Assembly (NCBI GenBank): GCA_030635005.1
Contig: DAOVZS010000064.1
Coordinates: 1 to 10,365 of the forward strand
DNA: 10,365 bases
Origin: Thiomargarita sp.
Lineage (GTDB): Bacteria > Pseudomonadota > Gammaproteobacteria > Beggiatoales > Beggiatoaceae
Direction of reading: 5' to 3'
Part shown: positions 5,916 to 10,365 of the stretch, one piece after another
Layout: the number at the start of each line of letters is the position of its first letter
Numbering within the stretch: position 1 is the stretch's first letter
The notes under the pieces: model-generated
What the model was told of the DNA's origin: nothing
Databases searched by the model: none
What the model saw: the letters and a program-made list of their open reading frames with translations, nothing else
Program-made: the position numbers and the translations under genes

Positions 5916-6590
5916 ATGAAAAAACTCGAATTACGTGAATCGCTTGCGCTTGAAGCTGCACGTTTAATGTATGAAGAAGGAGTAGAACAGTATTTTGATG
6001 CGAAACGTTTGGCAGCAAAACGTCTTTTTGGAGGGCAGGGTGAAAAAAATATGCGTTATCGCCCGCAAGATTTGCCTTCAAATGGTGAAATACAAGCAGC
6101 ATTGAGACAAATTGTTCAATATAGTGAGGGAGAATTGAATCAAGTACGTCTTTTTGTCATGCGTGTCATCGCTTTTGAAACGATGAATGCATTGATTCCC
6201 TTTAAACCCAGATTGATTGGTTCGGTGAGTACAGGGCATGTACGCAAAGGCAGTGATATTGATTTACACGTCTTCACCGAAAGCCTTGAAGACATTGAAA
6301 CGTATATTGAACAATTAGGCTGGCGGTTTAAGACAAAACAAGTGACGGTACGTGTGAGTAATGATTATAAAGATTATAGTCATATTCATTGTAAACGTAT
6401 TTTTCCTATTGAGTTATCCATTTATTCATATGATGATATTCGGGTGACGCAACGGAGTAGTACTGATGGTAAGCCGATTATACGTTTAAAACCAGCAGCA
6501 CTGGAGCGCTTGATGAATGAACAACATCATTCTGAATGGGAGAACTATTTAGCCACGGGTGAGATTGAAGGGATTGATTTATTTCAATGA
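5916..6590 (+). CDS. Pol-beta-type nucleotidyltransferase
   Basis: From the ATG at 5916 the protein has 224 residues. Residues 1-95 are helical and charged. The catalytic core follows: IGSVSTGHVRKGSDIDLHVF gives the GS motif (G102, S103) and two metal-binding aspartates (D114, D116), and PIELSIYSY supplies a third acidic residue (E166). This fold transfers a nucleotide to protein, RNA or small-molecule targets; the target here is unknown. The frame is open back to an ATG at 5829, but those 29 extra residues are translated from a dispersed repeat and end in a hydrophobic run, so I prefer MKKLELRESL as the start. No good Shine-Dalgarno is seen at either. It follows the HD gene closely and overlaps the helicase gene by 12 bases in convergent orientation. 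MNT-type antitoxins are usually shorter, so this is probably not one. Confidence 0.8.
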   Translation: MKKLELRESLALEAARLMYEEGVEQYFDAKRLAAKRLFGGQGEKNMRYRPQDLPSNGEIQAALRQIVQYSEGELNQVRLFVMRVIAFETMNALIPFKPRLIGSVSTGHVRKGSDIDLHVFTESLEDIETYIEQLGWRFKTKQVTVRVSNDYKDYSHIHCKRIFPIELSIYSYDDIRVTQRSSTDGKPIIRLKPAALERLMNEQHHSEWENYLATGEIEGIDLFQ

Positions 6591-9500
6591 ATTGACGCGT
6601 AACCCTAAAGAACATAAGATCTTCGGTTCTTGAACCCTGCCAGTGTCATGAATGACACACAGCCTATGATCACGATACAAGTTGAGCGCAGTTGCGGTGA
6701 ATCTTTTATCTGATACCTGATTGTGCAAATGATCATTTAAGATATCAACAGCATACGCTTGTAAGGGACATTTAGAAATAGTCTTAATGACTTCTTCTAA
6801 ATCAGGATCTAATAATCCCCCTGTTTTGAGGAGATAGTCTTTGAGGCGATAATATGTGCGATAACGTGCACTGTTTTTTCGTCCTAAACAGCTACTGGCG
6901 TCATTTTTTTCATTTTTCAACATTTGTTCAATGCCCATTTGCACGTTATGATGATGCTTAGGGCTACGTGCTAAAGCAGGCGTTTCTGGCTCACAAGCTG
7001 CCAATTTAAAAATATCATCTAAGGAATCGCTGATAATTGTGCCTTTATCATCTAACCACATCATGGCATCATTACCTGCTGGAGTATCAATATAAACTAA
7101 TACGCCCTCAGGTTGGCGATGTTTGGGATGATATGCTTTACTGGCATGCACTACCGCAGGTAAAGCGGGGATAATCTCTTCTAATGTGGGATCTGCTTTA
7201 ATGGCTTTTGTCCATACTGCATAGGCTTCTGAGACTAAATCGACTTCATTATCAGCCTCACCGTCTAAAACACCTGTTTTTTCATGATATAAGTCTTGCA
7301 GACTGTTTTGAGTGTCATCCTCTTCAAAAAATTCTTCATCAGTGCCCACTACTTCTGCATTTTCAGTTAAACGGTTTTTTAAACGCCCGCGTAAATTAAT
7401 AATTTTTTCTACCCCTTCTGCGGGTAAAAATGAATAACATAAGATATTTTGGGCTTGTTGTCCAATACGATCCACACGCCCTACCCGTTGAATTAAGCGA
7501 ATAATTGCCCACGGTAAATCATAATTCACCACAATAGCGGCATCTTGTAGATTTTGCCCTTCTGATAACACATCGGTGGCTATTAATACCCTAATTTCAT
7601 TTTTCACCGTTTTTTCATTGCTGATAGGACTAAATTGCCACGCTAATGCAGTTGGGTTTTTGATATTTCCTGTGGCTAAGGCGATATCTGTCAGTCCACG
7701 TGCACACAATTCTTTATGTAAATACACCGCTGTATCAGCAAATTGCGTAAAAATCAATATTTTATCTTCGGGGTGTTTTTGGGTCAACATCTCTTCTAAG
7801 GTTTTGAGTTTGGCATCATTGGAAGCCTGCCAAGCCCCACAATCCGTTAAAATATCAAATAAGGTTTCTGAATCCTTTTTTAATTCTTTCCTTAAAGCAG
7901 AAGAGAAAAAATGAGATGGCAGCCATTTAAAACGTTTTGTTTTTTTCGTTTCTTCATATAAACCATACAGTTTCGCAGCCCGTTCTTGAAAATCACTCCA
8001 TGTTTTCAAAGAAGCTTTAATCTCAGTATCAGCGTCATCCTCGTCATCTTTAAAACGGCTATCAAAAGACGCAATATCTTGACTGCCTATTGGAATATCT
8101 TTGTCATTCTCAAGTGCATAGACATACACACTGTTACGTAAAATCAAACGTTCCAGTGATAACATAAAGACTTCACCGCTACTTTCTAAACGCTTAAATA
8201 AATTAGTCCGACAAAAACCAATTAAGCGCTGCCCACTTTTTGATAAGTCTTTTATAATTTTTTCTTCTGTAGCGGATATGTGACACGGGGCATCCAGATA
8301 TGCGCCTAAACCATAACGGGGGAGATTAAGGGCAGCAATTTTAGTCACCACGTCTTCAGAATACAATTTGGCATATTGATCATTTACCTCAAAAGTAGCT
8401 GTTTTAGGTAAACGTGCGGGAAAATAAGCCCGTGTGCCATTGTCTAGTGGTAAATATTTTTGTCCTTTGTCAAGATCAGTCAATGCATAATTCTCAAGAA
8501 TAAAGCTACGGGTACGACGTACCATGTATAATCGCATCAATTTACGCCAATCTTCAGGTTCATCACTTTTTTCATACGCTGCTATTGAATGAATAGCGCA
8601 TTGATGTTTATGCTTAAATTTTTCAACGCCTCCGATATTGAAAATCATTTTTTCAGGACAAACGGGGAGTTTTTCGTCTTCTGTAATAAAAAGTCTGAGT
8701 TGATTGGCTAAATCTAAGTATGTCTTATTATAAGGTGTGGCTGAAAGTAAAATGACTTTACAATCATTTCTTTCAATATAATGTCTAATGGCTTTATAGC
8801 GTTGCCCGTCTCGATTGCGTAAATTATGACTTTCATCAATAATGATTAAATGATAACGTTTGTACTGTGCTAATTTTTTAACCATGGTGATGGATAACAC
8901 TTCTGCCATTTTAAGATATTTTTGACAATAGCTTATTTTCCACATATCTACGAGATTTTTAGGGCAAATAATCAGGGTTTCATGTCGATACACATTTTCA
9001 AAGATTTTAGCTAAAACAATCGCCATGAGCGTTTTGCCTAATCCCACGACATCTCCAATTAAGACGCCATTGCGTTGGCTTAAATGTCGGGCTGCAAGTC
9101 GCACGGCAGCGGATTGATATTCAAATAATTTGTTACCAAATTCACGGGGTACGGTGAATTCATTTAAGCCCGCTCTGGCTTCTTGACTGAGATGATACGC
9201 CATTTTGAGATAAATATGATAGGGAGGGATTAGACGGTCACATGCCCAACTTTGTTCAATTATTTCAATCAGTTGTGTTGAAATATCAATACACCAACGA
9301 TCTTGCCAGCGTTCTTGAAACCAACTTGCCAATTTCTGACACGCATCCCCTTCCACAACATCAATATTAAGTTCTCCTTGTCCTGATAATCCCGCATATG
9401 TGAGATTACTACTGCCTAAATAACCAATGACAGGGCTAAATTTATCCTTACGAAATAAGAGATACAATTTAGCATGTAGTGTACTGCGTAAAAAAAGTTT

Positions 9501-9857
9501 TAAAATGACTTTTTTATCTTTGAGTTGTTGTGCTAATCGACGTAACGTGGCTTCTTGTGTATTACTTGGGATACTGTGTGCTAATTGTGCTCTAAATTCT
9601 ATGGCCAGCTTTCTCTTAAATAAGACTGCTTGTTTATTATCTATAGGGAATGTTTGGGGTTTATCTCCTGACATCCCAATTAATAAGCGACAACATGTGC
9701 CCTCTCCCCCTATAAACTTATCAATATACGTTTCTAAATGTTGCCACCCGCTCAGTCTAAAATAACCAATACAAAAATCAGCACGATAGGCAACTTTTAA
9801 GGTATCTTGTAGGGTAGGGAGTAGGTATTGTTCTAGATTATCGAAGATTTTTGGCAT
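6579..9857 (-). CDS. PLD-like nuclease / SNF2-type helicase fusion
   Basis: This protein has 1092 residues. Residues about 1-190 are a phospholipase D-like domain with one HxK motif (LHAKLYLLF, H128 and K130) followed by IGYLGSSNLTYAGL (N151), as in nucleases that act as dimers. Residues about 240-470 hold a superfamily 2 ATPase: Q-motif FEYQ (Q248), Walker A GDVVGLGKT (K275), DESH (341-344) and SATPYNK (372-378). Residues about 680-810 are the second RecA lobe, with IFTQFADTA, LIATDVLSEGQNLQ and the arginine-finger motif QRVGRVDRIGQ (790-800). An insert of about 200 residues, with an acidic patch near 602-612, separates the lobes. The C-terminal 280 residues are unassigned. The protein probably moves on double-stranded DNA and cuts or remodels it. 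Similar proteins occur in defence or mobile islands, but no partner subunit of a known system is adjacent. All motifs are intact. No Shine-Dalgarno precedes the ATG. Confidence 0.9.
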   Translation of the reverse strand: MPKIFDNLEQYLLPTLQDTLKVAYRADFCIGYFRLSGWQHLETYIDKFIGGEGTCCRLLIGMSGDKPQTFPIDNKQAVLFKRKLAIEFRAQLAHSIPSNTQEATLRRLAQQLKDKKVILKLFLRSTLHAKLYLLFRKDKFSPVIGYLGSSNLTYAGLSGQGELNIDVVEGDACQKLASWFQERWQDRWCIDISTQLIEIIEQSWACDRLIPPYHIYLKMAYHLSQEARAGLNEFTVPREFGNKLFEYQSAAVRLAARHLSQRNGVLIGDVVGLGKTLMAIVLAKIFENVYRHETLIICPKNLVDMWKISYCQKYLKMAEVLSITMVKKLAQYKRYHLIIIDESHNLRNRDGQRYKAIRHYIERNDCKVILLSATPYNKTYLDLANQLRLFITEDEKLPVCPEKMIFNIGGVEKFKHKHQCAIHSIAAYEKSDEPEDWRKLMRLYMVRRTRSFILENYALTDLDKGQKYLPLDNGTRAYFPARLPKTATFEVNDQYAKLYSEDVVTKIAALNLPRYGLGAYLDAPCHISATEEKIIKDLSKSGQRLIGFCRTNLFKRLESSGEVFMLSLERLILRNSVYVYALENDKDIPIGSQDIASFDSRFKDDEDDADTEIKASLKTWSDFQERAAKLYGLYEETKKTKRFKWLPSHFFSSALRKELKKDSETLFDILTDCGAWQASNDAKLKTLEEMLTQKHPEDKILIFTQFADTAVYLHKELCARGLTDIALATGNIKNPTALAWQFSPISNEKTVKNEIRVLIATDVLSEGQNLQDAAIVVNYDLPWAIIRLIQRVGRVDRIGQQAQNILCYSFLPAEGVEKIINLRGRLKNRLTENAEVVGTDEEFFEEDDTQNSLQDLYHEKTGVLDGEADNEVDLVSEAYAVWTKAIKADPTLEEIIPALPAVVHASKAYHPKHRQPEGVLVYIDTPAGNDAMMWLDDKGTIISDSLDDIFKLAACEPETPALARSPKHHHNVQMGIEQMLKNEKNDASSCLGRKNSARYRTYYRLKDYLLKTGGLLDPDLEEVIKTISKCPLQAYAVDILNDHLHNQVSDKRFTATALNLYRDHRLCVIHDTGRVQEPKILCSLGLRVNSLK

Positions 9858-9882
9858 AATAAATGTGGTTTTTAAATTCCTT

Positions 9883-9888
9883 ATTATA
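9883..9888 (-). promoter_or_regulatory. Possible -10 box of the helicase gene
   Basis: A perfect TATAAT lies on the - strand 25 bases before the ATG at 9857, in a very AT-rich stretch. No -35 match is found. A purine stretch AAGGA (9878-9882) lies too far from the ATG (20 bases) to act as a ribosome binding site, so the 5' leader would be short and without a clear Shine-Dalgarno. Confidence 0.4.
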
Positions 9889-9906
9889 TATTAATTTTAG
9901 GGAGAG

Positions 9907-9920
9907 CACTTACCCACCCT
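9907..9920 (-). repeat. Partial copy of the AGGGTGGGTAAGTG repeat
   Basis: On the - strand AGGGTGGGTAAGTG is identical over 14 bases to 701-714 (+), the outer part of the left arm of the inverted repeat near polA. The complementary arm is missing here. It directly abuts the CTTAGGGCG repeat at 9922-9949, so the two families are joined. Confidence 0.6.
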
Positions 9921-9921
9921 A

Positions 9922-9949
9922 ATATATCAGCCTGAGGCTACGCCCTAAG
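9922..9949 (-). repeat. Second copy of the CTAGGGCG...GATATAT repeat
   Basis: Read on the - strand, it matches 5843-5870 at 24 of 28 positions: CTTAGGGCG, then GCC, then CAGGCTGATATAT. As at the first copy, the TAG near its start is the stop codon of the gene running into it, here the Rpn-like gene. The hairpin half of the 5843-5886 copy is not present. Confidence 0.7.
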
Positions 9950-10365
9950 ATTCCTTTCTCAATTTCCTAATCCTAGCAATTGTCAGTTTTGTTTTTTGAG
10001 CGATTGTTTTATCGTCTAAGATATCTAATAAGGCACAAGCGATGTTGAGTTGTCCTTCAAGCATACCAGCCTTCTTACCCACCACAATCCCAGCCTTTTT
10101 ACCAGCCACGATACCAGCCTTCTTACCCACCACAATCCCAGCCTTTTTACCCACCGCAATCCCAGCCTTTTTACCCACCGCAATCCCAGCCTTTTTACCC
10201 ACCGCAATCCCAGCCTTTTTACCAGCTACGATACCTTTTTGTGTGGCTTCATCTAATAAGGTGACCTCATTTTTCAAAGCACGTTCACGTATGTCTGCTA
10301 AATCACGAATCGGAATATCAGCACTGATATCTTGCAATAATTTATAAGCAGTTTTCACAGGTGGA
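9945..10365 (-). CDS. Rpn/transposase-like PD-(D/E)XK protein, C-terminal part
   Basis: The frame is open to the right edge of the window, and an internal GTG at 10356-10358 is the only start-like codon near it, so this is the tail of a longer gene. The visible 140 residues run PPVKTAYKLLQDISADIP, then DLADIRERALKNEVTLLDEA, then a repeat GKKAGI(A/V)V, then a helical end, CALLDILDDKTIAQKTKLTIARIRKL. This is the normal C-terminal layout of the Rpn family (recombination-promoting nuclease / putative transposase, PD-(D/E)XK fold). There, a helix with ALxxEV is followed by G-rich, K/E-rich repeats and a short helical domain that resembles a DNA-binding helix-turn-helix. The catalytic domain lies beyond the window. 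Rpn proteins of E. coli promote RecA-independent recombination and have been linked to phage defence. The stop TAG (9945-9947) falls in a dispersed repeat. Confidence 0.8.
   Translation of the reverse strand, partial: PPVKTAYKLLQDISADIPIRDLADIRERALKNEVTLLDEATQKGIVAGKKAGIAVGKKAGIAVGKKAGIAVGKKAGIVVGKKAGIVAGKKAGIVVGKKAGMLEGQLNIACALLDILDDKTIAQKTKLTIARIRKLRKES
10066..10233 (-). repeat. Seven 24-bp in-frame tandem repeats in the Rpn-like gene
   Basis: Seven contiguous 24-bp units begin at 10066, 10090, 10114, 10138, 10162, 10186 and 10210. Each codes for eight residues of the GKKAGI(A/V)(V/A) type. Units 4-6 are virtually identical, and units 1 and 3 also match each other, which indicates duplication by slippage or unequal exchange. 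A degenerate eighth unit (KGIVA) follows at 10234. Length variation would not shift the frame. Confidence 0.93.

Noticed and set aside
5914..6102. - strand frames of about 60-70 residues opposite the HD and nucleotidyltransferase genes
   Set aside because: They are shadows of genes with intact catalytic motifs and lack start signals or family features.
6579..9857. RapA (RNA polymerase-associated helicase) or a DISARM component
   Set aside because: The N-terminal PLD domain is absent from RapA, and the DISARM marker genes (DUF1998, methyltransferase, separate PLD protein) are not in the window.
10066..10233. CRISPR array
   Set aside because: The 24-bp units are contiguous with no unique spacers and are in frame within a coding sequence. 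The same holds for the 27-bp units at 3583-3771.
10042..10347. + strand open frames with a PAFLPTTI-type repeat
   Set aside because: They are the reverse reading of the 24-bp repeats in the Rpn-like gene and have no independent support.
10356..10358. GTG as the start of the Rpn-like gene
   Set aside because: The frame stays open to the window edge and the visible part matches only the C-terminal half of the family, so the gene begins outside.

Overview
The window is AT-rich bacterial DNA that looks gammaproteobacterial. The DNA polymerase I aligns nearly collinearly with the E. coli enzyme, and the left edge carries what looks like the last codons of uvrC. Dense short dispersed repeats, together with DUF29, DUF4160/DUF2442 and Rpn-like genes, resemble filamentous sulfur bacteria of the Beggiatoa/Thiotrichales type. 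That placement is an inference from gene style, not a proof.

Left part (1-4473). A probable uvrC 3' end on the + strand stops at a long G-U-rich hairpin terminator. Facing it on the - strand are, in order of transcription, a 300-residue nuclease-like protein with 9-residue C-terminal repeats (3571-4473), polA (852-3446), and an overlapping DUF4160-DUF2442 pair (448-675, 201-464) that resembles a small toxin-antitoxin-type module. In PolA the 5' nuclease and polymerase motifs are intact, but all three catalytic aspartates of the 3'-5' proofreading site are replaced.

Centre (4474-4857). This gene-free stretch holds two MITE-like elements in tandem, with a full palindromic copy and a shortened copy that differ by two deletions, plus promoter-like AT-rich boxes on both sides.

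Right part (4858-10365). A + strand cluster encodes a DUF29 protein, an HD-domain phosphohydrolase and a pol-beta-type nucleotidyltransferase. The last two look like the separated halves of an NTase/HD enzyme. A short dispersed repeat sits between them and supplies the stop codon of the HD gene. Convergent to this cluster, with a 12-base overlap, is a 1092-residue fusion of a phospholipase D-like nuclease domain to an SNF2-type helicase, a plausible defence or DNA-processing protein. The right edge is the C-terminal part of an Rpn/transposase-like PD-(D/E)XK protein with seven 24-bp in-frame repeats. Its stop codon also falls in a copy of the same dispersed repeat.

Core repair and replication genes on the left are therefore followed by an accessory region rich in repeats, nuclease-like proteins and nucleotide-handling domains. 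No complete, known defence system is recognisable. The HD/NTase pair and the PLD-SNF2 fusion are the best candidates for something undescribed.
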